Of a stretch of 14,008 nt of DNA, positions 7,108 to 14,008 are shown piece after piece. Location of the stretch: contig JAURBD010000038.1 in assembly GCA_030829155.1 (NCBI GenBank), positions 1-14,008 on the forward strand, given 5' to 3'. The position numbers and the translations under genes were made by a program. This DNA is from Flavobacteriaceae bacterium (lineage in GTDB: Bacteria; Bacteroidota; Bacteroidia; Flavobacteriales; Flavobacteriaceae). How positions within the stretch are numbered: position 1 is the first letter of the stretch; the number at the start of each line of letters is the position of its first letter. The notes beneath the pieces were generated by a model. That model was not told the origin of the DNA and did not search any database. It saw only the letters and a list, made by a program, of their open reading frames with translations.

Positions 7108-7129
7108 TGAAAAATTAATTTCTTTAGAA

Positions 7130-7161
7130 AAAAAGAGTCTTTTGTTTAAGACGTTCTTTTT
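7130..7161. terminator. Bidirectional terminator between convergent operons
   Basis: The hairpin has arms AAAAAGA-GTCTT (7130-7141) and AAGAC-GT-TCTTTTT (7148-7161), that is 12 pairs with a two-base bulge and a six-base loop. T-runs flank the stem on both strands (T5 on plus, T7 on minus), so it can stop both the carbohydrate operon and the opposing mutase operon. No other feature is seen in 7108-7243. Confidence 0.7.
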
Positions 7162-7243
7162 AAGCCATAAAAAAATCTAAAGGATTTTCAATTTATCTTC
7201 GTTCAAATATAATTTGATAAAGTTTTACAAGATTAAATTGTAA

Positions 7244-9388
7244 TTAATCCATTAAAAACTTTAAAACCTCAACTGCGGCTTTACTAATTTTAGTTCCCGG
7301 TCCATATACTCCCATTGCTCCTGCTCCAATTAAAAAGCTGTGATCTTGAGGTGGAATTACTCCACCTACAATTACAACTATATCTCCTCGACCCAATCGA
7401 TTTAGTTCATTAATAACTTTCGGAACTAAGGTTTTATGCCCAGCAGCTAAAGAAGAAATTCCCATAATGTGAACATCATTTTCTATGGCCTGTTTTGCTG
7501 CTTCTTGTGGGGTTTGAAAAAGTGGACCTATGTCAACATCAAAACCTAAATCTGCATAGCTGGTAGCGATAATCTTTGCCCCTCTATCGTGTCCATCTTG
7601 ACCCATTTTGGCTATCATAATTCTGGGGCGTCGGCCGTTTAATTCAAAAAAACGATTGGTAAGTTCTTTTCCTTTTTTAAAATCTACATCATTTTTAATT
7701 TCTTTGGAATAAACGCCTGTAAAACTATTTATTTTAGCTTGATAACGACCAAATGACTGTTCTAATGCACTACTAATCTCCCCTAATGTAGCTCGTTCTC
7801 TTGCGGCAATTACCGCTAGTCCCAATAAATTTTGTGTTAACTTTTTCCCTGAAACCAATTCTTGAGCAGCTTGCTTCAGAGCCTCTAAAGCTTCTTTTAA
7901 TTTAGCATTATTTCTAGAATTTTTTAATTCTTTCAGCTGTTTTAATTGCTGTTGCTGAACTTTAATTTGATCTACTTCCAAAAAGGAAATAAGTTCTTCT
8001 TCTTCCAATTTGTATTTATTTACACCAACTATCAAATCTTGACCACTATCAATTCGTGCTTGTTTTTTGGTAGCAGCTTCTTCAATTCTCATTTTGGGAA
8101 TTCCAGCCTCGATGGCACTTGTCATTCCTCCATAAGATTCAATTTCCTCGATTAATTCCCATGCTTTCTGAGCAATATCATGAGTCAATTGTTCTACATA
8201 ATAACTCCCCCCCCAAGGATCAACAGTTTTTGTAATTTGAGTTTCTTCTTGTAAGTAAAGCTGTGTGTTTCGGGCAATTCTAGCCGAAAACTCAGTTGGT
8301 AAAGCTATTGCTTCATCCAAGGCATTAGTATGTAAACTTTGAGTACCTCCAAAAACAGCTGCCATGGCCTCTATGGTTGTTCGAGCAACATTATTAAAAG
8401 GATCTTGAGCAGTTAAACTCCAACCGCTAGTTTGGGAATGTGCTCGTAACGCTAATGATTTTTCATTTTTCGGATTAAACTGTTTTACTATTTTAGACCA
8501 TAACATTCGTGCAGCTCTCATTTTGGCTATTTCCATAAAGTGATTCATACCTATTCCCCAAAAAAAGGAAAGCCTAGGTGCAAAATCATCAATAGATAAA
8601 CCAGCTTTGAGACCTGTTCTTATGTATTCTAAACCATCTGAAAGGGTATAAGCCAATTCAATATCGGCAGTCGCTCCAGCCTCTTGCATATGATAGCCCG
8701 AAATACTAATACTATTAAACTTGGGCATATACTTTGAAGTATATTTAAAAATCTCTGACACAATTTTGATGGAGTGCTCTGGTGGGTATATGTAAGTATT
8801 CCTAACCATAAATTCTTTCAAAATATCATTCTGTATGGTTCCAGAGAGCTTCTCAGGTTTGACACCTTGTTCTTCAGCAGCTACAATATAAAATGCCATT
8901 ATCGGAAGTACCGCTCCATTCATTGTCATAGAAACTGACATTTGATCCAAAGGAATTTTATTAAATAATATCTTCATGTCTTCTACTGAGTCAATTGCAA
9001 CTCCAGCTTTCCCTACATCACCTTCAACACGCTTATGATCACTATCATATCCTCTATGAGTGGGCAAATCAAAAGCCACAGAAAGCCCTTTTTGCCCCAT
9101 GGCTAAATTCTTCAAGTAAAAAGCATTGCTTTCTTGTGCCGAGGAAAATCCAGCATATTGACGAATGGTCCAAGGTCGCCTTACATACATAGAACTATAA
9201 GGACCTCTTAAAAAAGGAGGTGTCCCAGAAGAAAAACCAAGATGCTCTAGAGGTTCTTCAGATAATGAGGCAATCTTTGGAATTGCAATCCCCTCAGCAG
9301 TTAAATAAACATCAGAAAGTGACTTTTCCATATTCTTTGAAATTTTTGGAAGTTCAACATCTGAGAAATTCTTACGATTATTCTTCAT
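7244..9388 (-). CDS. mutB: Methylmalonyl-CoA mutase, large (catalytic) subunit
   Basis: The 714-residue adenosylcobalamin-dependent enzyme interconverts (R)-methylmalonyl-CoA and succinyl-CoA, linking propionate, odd-chain and branched-chain degradation to the TCA cycle. The TIM-barrel half contains RPWTIRQYAGFS with Tyr78, the substrate Arg196 and GYHMQEAGAT with His233; these correspond to Tyr89, Arg207 and His244 of the Propionibacterium enzyme, and the Tyr/Arg pair marks methylmalonyl- rather than isobutyryl-CoA specificity. The C-terminal B12 domain has an intact DGHDRG with the cobalt-ligand His600, then SSLAAGH and the IVGG loop. Length is normal. It overlaps the mutA stop by four bases (ATGA), indicating translational coupling. 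A run of eight G on the coding strand (8207-8214) encodes PWGGSYY. The chaperone gene meaB begins nearby at the right edge. Very secure assignment. Confidence 0.97.
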   Translation of the reverse strand: MKNNRKNFSDVELPKISKNMEKSLSDVYLTAEGIAIPKIASLSEEPLEHLGFSSGTPPFLRGPYSSMYVRRPWTIRQYAGFSSAQESNAFYLKNLAMGQKGLSVAFDLPTHRGYDSDHKRVEGDVGKAGVAIDSVEDMKILFNKIPLDQMSVSMTMNGAVLPIMAFYIVAAEEQGVKPEKLSGTIQNDILKEFMVRNTYIYPPEHSIKIVSEIFKYTSKYMPKFNSISISGYHMQEAGATADIELAYTLSDGLEYIRTGLKAGLSIDDFAPRLSFFWGIGMNHFMEIAKMRAARMLWSKIVKQFNPKNEKSLALRAHSQTSGWSLTAQDPFNNVARTTIEAMAAVFGGTQSLHTNALDEAIALPTEFSARIARNTQLYLQEETQITKTVDPWGGSYYVEQLTHDIAQKAWELIEEIESYGGMTSAIEAGIPKMRIEEAATKKQARIDSGQDLIVGVNKYKLEEEELISFLEVDQIKVQQQQLKQLKELKNSRNNAKLKEALEALKQAAQELVSGKKLTQNLLGLAVIAARERATLGEISSALEQSFGRYQAKINSFTGVYSKEIKNDVDFKKGKELTNRFFELNGRRPRIMIAKMGQDGHDRGAKIIATSYADLGFDVDIGPLFQTPQEAAKQAIENDVHIMGISSLAAGHKTLVPKVINELNRLGRGDIVVIVGGVIPPQDHSFLIGAGAMGVYGPGTKISKAAVEVLKFLMD

Positions 9389-10734
9389 GAATTTTCTATT
9401 TTTTCAGCTATGCGCTTTTCAATGATCGGCTGAATAATTCCTGTTTTAAATATTTTTGTAGTCTTAAGATTAATAGCTGTTTTTGGCGCTTCATGATCTT
9501 GATATTTATTAGTTCCAACCAAAATAAGATTACCAGAATCAAAAAGTGATTCTTCTTTTTCAGCAGAGGCTTTAATTTCTTTTTGAATCTCTCCATTAAG
9601 CAAGGCATTCAAAAACCCGCCATGACCTTCTAGACTTTTAAATTTTTTCAAAGATAACTCAGCAAAATCCTCCGTTATTTTTCCTATGTAATACGAACCC
9701 TCTATAGGATTAATGACTTGATCAAAATAACTTTCTTTTTTTAGGATAAGTAATTGGTTTTGTGCTACACGAGATCCAAAACTATTTGTAGGGTTAATAA
9801 TAGAATCATAAGCAATGTTATTGATGATATCAGCACCTCCCAATATTGCAGACATTATAGCTGTCGTTGTTCGAAGCATATTTGTATTGTAATCTTGTAG
9901 CGTCATGTTGCGTTTTGACGGCTCAGCAATAATCTTGAATGATATCCGAAGGTTATAAATGGATGTTATTTGAGTAAAAACTGTTTTTAAAGCTTGAATT
10001 TTGGCTATTTCAAAAAAGTAATTACTTCCTAGTGCTAAATGAAAAAGAAATTCAACCTCATCAATTGAAGAGGATTCTAATAAGGTTATATAATCTACAG
10101 CAAGGCTCATGCCATACGAGAGTTGCTGTGGAATAGTAGCTCCAGCATTTTGGTATATTCGAGTATCTACATAAATGGGGACACTTTTTTTTTGGGAATT
10201 AATCAATTTTACCAAATGATTCAAATCAGTTTTTTGGTCTATAAGCCAATCCCCGGTTTTAGCAAGCATAGTTATTGGATCAAAAAGGAAAAAATATTTG
10301 TTTTTATTTAAAATTTTTGATTCCATCTCATCCAAATGTTTACACTTTGGGATAAAATGAAAGATGAAATAAAAATTGATTTGAAAGGGTTTTAGTGCTT
10401 CAAAAAGGTTTTTAAAAGATATTTCTTTATTGCTCAGACACAAAAAAACTGTTTCAACATCTAATTTAATAAAAGCTTCAAGGGAGTGAACTAAAGATTC
10501 AATATCCAATTCAATGTATAGGGTATGAGCGGTATTCCATTGCTCGGGAAATGAATTTATAATTCGTTTTGATTGATTATTGTCTCGTTCATAAAAGGGT
10601 TGAGTTGTGATACCATCCAAAGATTCCCAACATAAAGTAGATTGATAGTTTAAGCCTTTTAAATCCTTTTGAATTTGTGACCACACTTCTTGATCGCTAC
10701 TACTCTTAAATTCTGAAAATAGTTTTTGTCCCAT
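9385..10734 (-). CDS. mutA: Methylmalonyl-CoA mutase, small subunit (barrel domain only)
   Basis: A 449-residue non-catalytic partner of MutB. Clear homology to the MutB barrel is seen in NYFFEIAKIQAL, NMLRTTTAIMSAILGG, IEGSYYIG and GTNKYQ. The active-site His of GYHMQEAGAT is replaced: the matching stretch is TRIYQNAGAT, with Ile193 in the His position, so it cannot catalyse the reaction. The protein stops soon after the barrel at IIEKRIAEKIENS. The Propionibacterium MutA, by contrast, continues with a degenerate B12-like domain to about 640 residues. Short MutA forms like this occur in Bacteroidota, so it is not a truncation artefact. It begins 16 bases after the nitrilase stop and ends overlapping mutB. 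The role is structural, as the heterodimer partner of MutB. The missing domain may be relevant to the orphan protein at 13247-13672. Confidence 0.93.
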   Translation of the reverse strand: MGQKLFSEFKSSSDQEVWSQIQKDLKGLNYQSTLCWESLDGITTQPFYERDNNQSKRIINSFPEQWNTAHTLYIELDIESLVHSLEAFIKLDVETVFLCLSNKEISFKNLFEALKPFQINFYFIFHFIPKCKHLDEMESKILNKNKYFFLFDPITMLAKTGDWLIDQKTDLNHLVKLINSQKKSVPIYVDTRIYQNAGATIPQQLSYGMSLAVDYITLLESSSIDEVEFLFHLALGSNYFFEIAKIQALKTVFTQITSIYNLRISFKIIAEPSKRNMTLQDYNTNMLRTTTAIMSAILGGADIINNIAYDSIINPTNSFGSRVAQNQLLILKKESYFDQVINPIEGSYYIGKITEDFAELSLKKFKSLEGHGGFLNALLNGEIQKEIKASAEKEESLFDSGNLILVGTNKYQDHEAPKTAINLKTTKIFKTGIIQPIIEKRIAEKIENS

Positions 10735-10750
10735 TTATAAGCCGTTGCAT

Positions 10751-11698
10751 TTATTCCTTAACTTTTAAGGTGGATTGTCGTTCGCGATTCAGGTGTAATT
10801 GAGTTACATCGGGTCTAGAATAATGACCCGAAGGATCAAAATTCTGCCGCTCTTCATAGATGCGATTCAAATAAATTTCAGCACAAAAAACTCCCTCGGA
10901 ATTAACTATGGGTTCAATAAGCCAGCTACCATCTGGATTTGCAACACAAGAACCTCCATTGGCTAAATTGTCAGGTGCAGCATCCAACAACTCTTCAAAA
11001 TAGGGTGTGTCTTTTGGGAAATCATTTTTTGTCATCAAAGCACTAACAGAAATCACATAAGATCTACTTTCTCTTGCAATGAATCGCGTGATATCTTTAG
11101 TGTTATGCTCACTCCCTGGCCAAACTGCACAGTGTACATTCTCACCCATTCCATACAATGCTGCTCTGGGCAAGGGCATCCAATTTTCCCAACAGTTCAA
11201 GCCTCCAAGAGTAAAGCCTTTGTATGAATGTACTTGCAATCCATTTCCGTCTCCTGGTGCCCATGTCAACCGCTCATCATGTGTAGGTTGTAGTTTTCTG
11301 TGGACACTGCAGATAACTCCTTGATCATTTATAAATACTAAAGAGCAGTATAAACTGTGTCCTCCTCGGTTTGAGGCTCGTTCTATTATGCCAATATAAA
11401 CAGCCATTTTATATTGACTTGCTAAAGCACAAACTTCGTCCAAATCCCCATTTTCTATATTGACCGAATTTTGAACGTAATGAGCATGTAAAACTTTATT
11501 AATTTTTAAATCCCATTGTGCTCCATTTGTTAATGCTAGCCAAAAAGGATACCCAGGCAAAAGACCCTCTCCAAAAATAATAAGCTGTGCTTTTTCTTTA
11601 TATGCCTCAAGCATAGCAGTTTTTACTTTATCGAGGGTTTTGTTTTTGTTTAACCAAACGGGAGAAATTTGAGCTAAAGCAACCTGTAGTTTATTCAT
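10751..11698 (-). CDS. Nitrilase (carbon-nitrogen hydrolase family)
   Basis: A 315-residue cytoplasmic enzyme of the nitrilase branch of the carbon-nitrogen hydrolase superfamily, which converts nitriles to carboxylic acid plus ammonia. The catalytic triad is intact: Glu44 in FGEGLLPGYP, Lys135 in HRKLQPTHDE and Cys169 in GLNCWENWMPL. The Cys-Trp-Glu signature after the nucleophile is the mark of true nitrilases rather than amidases or ureidopropionases. Length is at the short end of the normal range. No signal peptide is present. It is the first gene of the operon with mutA and mutB (16-base gap), and the divergent aldehyde dehydrogenase begins 150 bases away. This context suggests that the acid product could feed acyl-CoA/propionate metabolism, or that the enzyme clears a reactive nitrile, but the substrate is not readable. 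The palindrome at 11709-11724 lies just before its start codon. Confidence 0.92.
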   Translation of the reverse strand: MNKLQVALAQISPVWLNKNKTLDKVKTAMLEAYKEKAQLIIFGEGLLPGYPFWLALTNGAQWDLKINKVLHAHYVQNSVNIENGDLDEVCALASQYKMAVYIGIIERASNRGGHSLYCSLVFINDQGVICSVHRKLQPTHDERLTWAPGDGNGLQVHSYKGFTLGGLNCWENWMPLPRAALYGMGENVHCAVWPGSEHNTKDITRFIARESRSYVISVSALMTKNDFPKDTPYFEELLDAAPDNLANGGSCVANPDGSWLIEPIVNSEGVFCAEIYLNRIYEERQNFDPSGHYSRPDVTQLHLNRERQSTLKVKE

Positions 11699-11708
11699 TT
11701 TAATGATT

Positions 11709-11724
11709 TATTTACAAGTAAATA
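11709..11724. promoter_or_regulatory. 16-base palindrome before the nitrilase-mutase operon
   Basis: TATTTACAAGTAAATA consists of two 7-base arms (TATTTAC/GTAAATA) that are exact reverse complements around a central AA. It lies 10 bases upstream of the nitrilase start codon, where a repressor would block transcription or elongation of nitrilase-mutA-mutB. It is within the divergent region shared with the aldehyde dehydrogenase gene. The palindrome is A+T-rich, so chance occurrence in this composition is possible. Confidence 0.4.
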
Positions 11725-11822
11725 TAAGCATATAATCTAGGTTAATAAGACTATTTTTTTTGGGGTTTTATGTTTTAATTCTTTGAAATACAATTACAAA
11801 TCCACAGTTGAATAAAATATGG

Positions 11823-11830
11823 TATATTCG
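11823..11830 (+). promoter_or_regulatory. Possible -7 box of the aldehyde dehydrogenase gene
   Basis: TATATTCG differs from the Bacteroidota -7 consensus TAnnTTTG by one base and lies 18 bases before the start codon. There is no convincing -33 TTG at the right distance, so support is weak. Confidence 0.25.
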
Positions 11831-11848
11831 AAAGTATAATTAACAACT

Positions 11849-13222
11849 ATGGAAATCAAAACTATCTATCAAAATCAAAAAACTTTTTTTGATTCAAATA
11901 TCACCCAAGCAGTTCCTTATCGAAAAGCTGCATTAAAAAAATTACTACGTTCCATAGAGAATAGAGAAGATGCCATTTATAAAGCTTTATTTGAAGATCT
12001 TAAAAAATCGGAATATGAGTCTTTAATTACTGAGGTTTTCATTATTAAAAAAGAAATTAAGACCACACTAAATAACCTGAATTCTTGGACTAAAACAAAA
12101 CGTATTGCTTCTTCCTTGATAAATTATCCAACTCAAGATTATTTAATTCCAGAACCTTATGGATGTACATTACAAATAAGTCCCTGGAATTACCCTTTTC
12201 AGCTGGCACTGGTCTCAGTAATTAATGCAGTTGGCGCAGGAAATACTGTAGTTCTAAAGCCCTCAGAATACGCACCTAAAACCTCTGCAATCGTAGAAGA
12301 AATTATCGGGGAATCTTTTGTTCCAGAACATGTTTGTGTTGTTCAGGGAGACGCCCAGGTGTCATCAGAATTATTGAAACTTCGCTGGGATTATGTTTTC
12401 TTTACAGGGAGTACACATGTAGGTAAAATTGTTGCCCAAGCTGCAGCTAAACACCTCACCCCCTACACTCTTGAATTGGGAGGAAAAAATCCTTGTATTA
12501 TAGATCAAACTGCTTCCATTACCTTGACTGCTCGAAGAATTGTTTGGGGAAAGTATGTGAATTGTGGTCAAACTTGCATCGCTCCCGATTACCTATTGGT
12601 CCATCAATCTAAAGTTTCGGAATTGAGTCAAGCGTTGATTCTTGAAATTAAAAAAGCTTTTGGTAAAGATCCACTAAAATCATCTAGTTACGGTAAAATA
12701 ATTAGTCAAAAACATTTGTTACACCTCAAGAAAATGCTTGAGGGAGAATCCATAATTTATGGAGGAAATATGAATGAAGAAGAATTATATTTAGAACCAA
12801 CCCTAATTGATCAACCCGATTTGGATAGTGAGATAATGAAAGATGAAATTTTTGGTCCTCTCCTACCTATTTTGAGTTATGAAAATGAGGAGGAGTTAAA
12901 ACCCATCATCAATCGTTATGAAAAACCACTTGGTTTTTATGTTTTTAGTAAAAGAAACTCTTTTATTAAAAAAATACAGCAAGAATATTCATTTGGAGGT
13001 GGTGTTTCTAACGACACTGTAATTCAATTTTCGAACGATAAACTTCCTTTTGGAGGAGTTGGTCACAGTGGAACAGGATCTTATCACGGGAAATATGGTT
13101 TTGATACCTTTACCCATTACAAACCATTTGTTAAAAAGGCCCTTTGGCTTGACTTACCCCTGAGATATGCACCCTACCCGAAATCCTTTGCCCTTTTAAA
13201 GAAAATACTAGGGCTTATATAA
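11849..13222 (+). CDS. Aldehyde dehydrogenase, class-3-like, NAD(P)-dependent
   Basis: A 457-residue cytosolic aldehyde dehydrogenase, with the short length and layout of the class 3 (ALDH3-like, fatty or medium-chain aldehyde) group. All key sites are present: SPWNYPF with Asn114, the cofactor loop KPSE, FTGST (185-189), the general base Glu209 in LELGGKNP, the nucleophile Cys243 in NCGQTCIAPDY, EEIFGPLLPI-like EIFGPLLPIL near residue 335, and the C-terminal PFGGVGHSG followed by a hydrophobic tail ending KKILGLI. It oxidises an aldehyde to the acid. It is divergent from the nitrilase-mutase operon, 150 bases away, and is followed 24 bases later by the orphan B12-like gene, probably co-transcribed. 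Both its own stop and the next start are in the same frame, with only one TAA between them. Substrate unknown; propionaldehyde or a longer aldehyde would fit the locus. Confidence 0.93.
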   Translation: MEIKTIYQNQKTFFDSNITQAVPYRKAALKKLLRSIENREDAIYKALFEDLKKSEYESLITEVFIIKKEIKTTLNNLNSWTKTKRIASSLINYPTQDYLIPEPYGCTLQISPWNYPFQLALVSVINAVGAGNTVVLKPSEYAPKTSAIVEEIIGESFVPEHVCVVQGDAQVSSELLKLRWDYVFFTGSTHVGKIVAQAAAKHLTPYTLELGGKNPCIIDQTASITLTARRIVWGKYVNCGQTCIAPDYLLVHQSKVSELSQALILEIKKAFGKDPLKSSSYGKIISQKHLLHLKKMLEGESIIYGGNMNEEELYLEPTLIDQPDLDSEIMKDEIFGPLLPILSYENEEELKPIINRYEKPLGFYVFSKRNSFIKKIQQEYSFGGGVSNDTVIQFSNDKLPFGGVGHSGTGSYHGKYGFDTFTHYKPFVKKALWLDLPLRYAPYPKSFALLKKILGLI

Positions 13223-13246
13223 AACATAACGCTATGGATTAATGGC

Positions 13247-13672
13247 ATGTTAAAAAAAATTATAGACAATTTCATCAAGAGTCGAGGGAGAAGGCCCAGG
13301 GTATTGATTTGTAATTTTGAACCAACTGAAAAATCGGTAGAGTATTCCGATTTAGCTATACAGTATGCAAATAATGGTTTTGATGTAGACCTTGCTCCCT
13401 TTAATTCAGAACTAAATCATATACTCAAACAATCTATTGAAAATGATGTACACTTTATTCATCTTCATCTAAATTCATATGAGAATAAAAATATAATTTC
13501 AGAATTAAAAAAGAAATTGAATCAAAGGAAAAAAATCGATATTTTATTCATTGTGTCAACTGAAAATGAAACGCATGAAATCATAAAAGGAAACATTCTT
13601 TATTTATCGATTAAAAATAAACGATTAAAACAATCTATTCCTAAAATACTGGATGCATTGCAGTTGAAGTGA
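13247..13672 (+). CDS. Orphan degenerate cobalamin-binding-domain protein (MutB C-domain homologue)
   Basis: A 141-residue stand-alone protein homologous to the C-terminal B12 domain of MutB. Aligned without gaps over the first stretch, it shares GRRPR, then GFDVD-x-x-P and Q-x-IENDVH. The cobalamin motif DGHDRG is not conserved: the Asp, His and Gly positions are Thr, Lys and Glu in the stretch EPTEKSVE. The SSLAAGH region reads HLNSYEN, and the IVGG loop reads IVSTENE. It therefore should not bind B12 in the base-off/His-on manner. It begins with a short linker (MLKKIIDNFIKS), matching the natural domain boundary. It lies 24 bases after the aldehyde dehydrogenase gene and its stop is 2 bases from the meaB stop, tail to tail. 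It could be a MutA-tail substitute, a MutB/MeaB partner or a decaying copy. The open frame is intact. Function unknown. Confidence 0.8.
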   Translation: MLKKIIDNFIKSRGRRPRVLICNFEPTEKSVEYSDLAIQYANNGFDVDLAPFNSELNHILKQSIENDVHFIHLHLNSYENKNIISELKKKLNQRKKIDILFIVSTENETHEIIKGNILYLSIKNKRLKQSIPKILDALQLK

Positions 13673-13674
13673 AT

Positions 13675-14008
13675 TTAGCTCTTCGGAAAGAGTTTAAGCA
13701 ATAGCTTTTCCAATCTTTTTATAGCCTCCAGAGGGGTAAGTTTCTCTTGTTCAACTTCATGGTTTATAGAGGACATACCTTGGTTGAGTTTGGAGTTTTC
13801 TTCCATAAAACGCTTGAGTTGATATTGCTGAAGTTCTAGATGCCACTTTATATTTTGGGCAGCTCTCTTTTTTTTAAAATACCCAGATTTTTGGGTTTTT
13901 TCTACATAATTAACAATCGTTTTCCACAACTCTGATATCCCTATATTTTCCTTTGAAGAACAAGTCATCGCTACAGGATTCCATTGAGATTCCTTTGGAG
14001 GAAATAAA
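13675..14008 (-). CDS. meaB: Methylmalonyl-CoA mutase-associated GTPase MeaB (3' part)
   Basis: The C-terminal 110 residues of a gene whose 5' part lies beyond the right edge; the frame stays open to base 14008, so the Met at 13968 is internal. The readable part begins with LFPPKESQWNPVAM, followed by TCSSKENIGISELW. These are the strand before the G5 loop and the G5-type guanine loop followed by the helix of the MeaB/ArgK G3E-like P-loop GTPases. The remaining helices are rich in Lys, Gln and Leu and end in KLLLKLFPKS, matching the dimerisation arm of this family. MeaB uses GTP to gate delivery of adenosylcobalamin to methylmalonyl-CoA mutase and to protect it from inactivation. Walker A and B motifs are outside the window. 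It converges on the orphan B12-like gene, so both transcripts must end within or past each other's 3' ends. Confidence 0.9.
   Translation of the reverse strand, partial: LFPPKESQWNPVAMTCSSKENIGISELWKTIVNYVEKTQKSGYFKKKRAAQNIKWHLELQQYQLKRFMEENSKLNQGMSSINHEVEQEKLTPLEAIKRLEKLLLKLFPKS

Noticed and set aside
7244..9388. Isobutyryl-CoA mutase or another acyl-CoA mutase instead of methylmalonyl-CoA mutase
   Set aside because: Tyr78 and Arg196 match the methylmalonyl-CoA pair (Tyr89/Arg207 of the Propionibacterium enzyme); isobutyryl-CoA mutases have Phe/Gln there.
9385..10734. MutA as a truncated pseudogene
   Set aside because: The frame is intact, coupled to mutB by ATGA, and ends cleanly after the barrel, as in other Bacteroidota small subunits.
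11699..11848. Cobalamin riboswitch ahead of the mutase operon
   Set aside because: The 150-base divergent region is too short and AT-rich, with no B12-box-like sequence or multi-helix fold that I can see.
13247..13672. Orphan domain as a frameshifted fragment of a larger mutase gene
   Set aside because: No mutase barrel sequence lies before it; the upstream gene is a complete aldehyde dehydrogenase, and the start has its own domain-boundary linker.
13968..13968. Start of a small separate gene at 13968 on the minus strand
   Set aside because: The frame continues open to the window edge with MeaB-like sequence (LFPPKESQWNPVA), so this Met is internal to meaB.

Overview
The window looks like a chromosomal segment of a low-GC marine-type flavobacterium (Bacteroidota). 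Three things support this: strongly AT-rich intergenic DNA, weak A-rich ribosome sites with promoter-like TAnnTTTG boxes, and typical gene families (BspA-like DUF285 lipoprotein, paired DUF1080 proteins, a Gfo/Idh/MocA protein with an export signal, and a two-subunit methylmalonyl-CoA mutase whose small subunit lacks the B12 domain). There are no RNA genes, insertion sequences or CRISPR arrays. The genus cannot be determined from the sequence.

Region 1 (1-2989, all minus strand) holds four exported proteins that do not form an obvious pathway: an SGNH/GDSL hydrolase, a SnoaL/NTF2-like lipoprotein with a near-perfect terminator palindrome behind it, a DUF4177-like envelope protein, and a DUF285 repeat lipoprotein with five 25-residue repeats.

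Region 2 (2990-7107, plus strand) is a compact four-gene carbohydrate operon. It encodes an HGSNAT/NagX-like membrane acyltransferase-family protein, a secreted DUF1080 protein, a lipoprotein DUF1080 protein and an exported Gfo/Idh/MocA oxidoreductase, with gaps of 9, 1 and 1 bases. A LacI/PurR-type operator (TGCAAACGATTGCA, 3154-3167) lies upstream. The likely theme is envelope-side oxidation of a glycoside to a 3-keto sugar and its cleavage by the DUF1080 hydrolases. The operon ends at a bidirectional terminator facing the mutase operon.

Region 3 (7244-14008) is a propionate/methylmalonyl-CoA locus. On the minus strand a nitrilase is followed 16 bases later by mutA (small subunit, barrel half only), which overlaps mutB (catalytic, B12-binding) by ATGA. 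Divergently on the plus strand are a class-3-like aldehyde dehydrogenase and a 141-residue stand-alone protein. That protein is clearly a homologue of the MutB cobalamin-binding domain but has lost all three residues of DxHxxG. The 3' end of meaB, the mutase G-protein chaperone, meets this small gene tail to tail with a two-base gap and runs off the right edge.

The most interesting signal is the orphan, B12-motif-less cobalamin-domain protein between a mutase operon whose small subunit lacks exactly that domain and the mutase chaperone gene. It could be the detached tail of MutA, a regulatory or assembly subunit of the mutase/MeaB complex, or a decaying duplicate.
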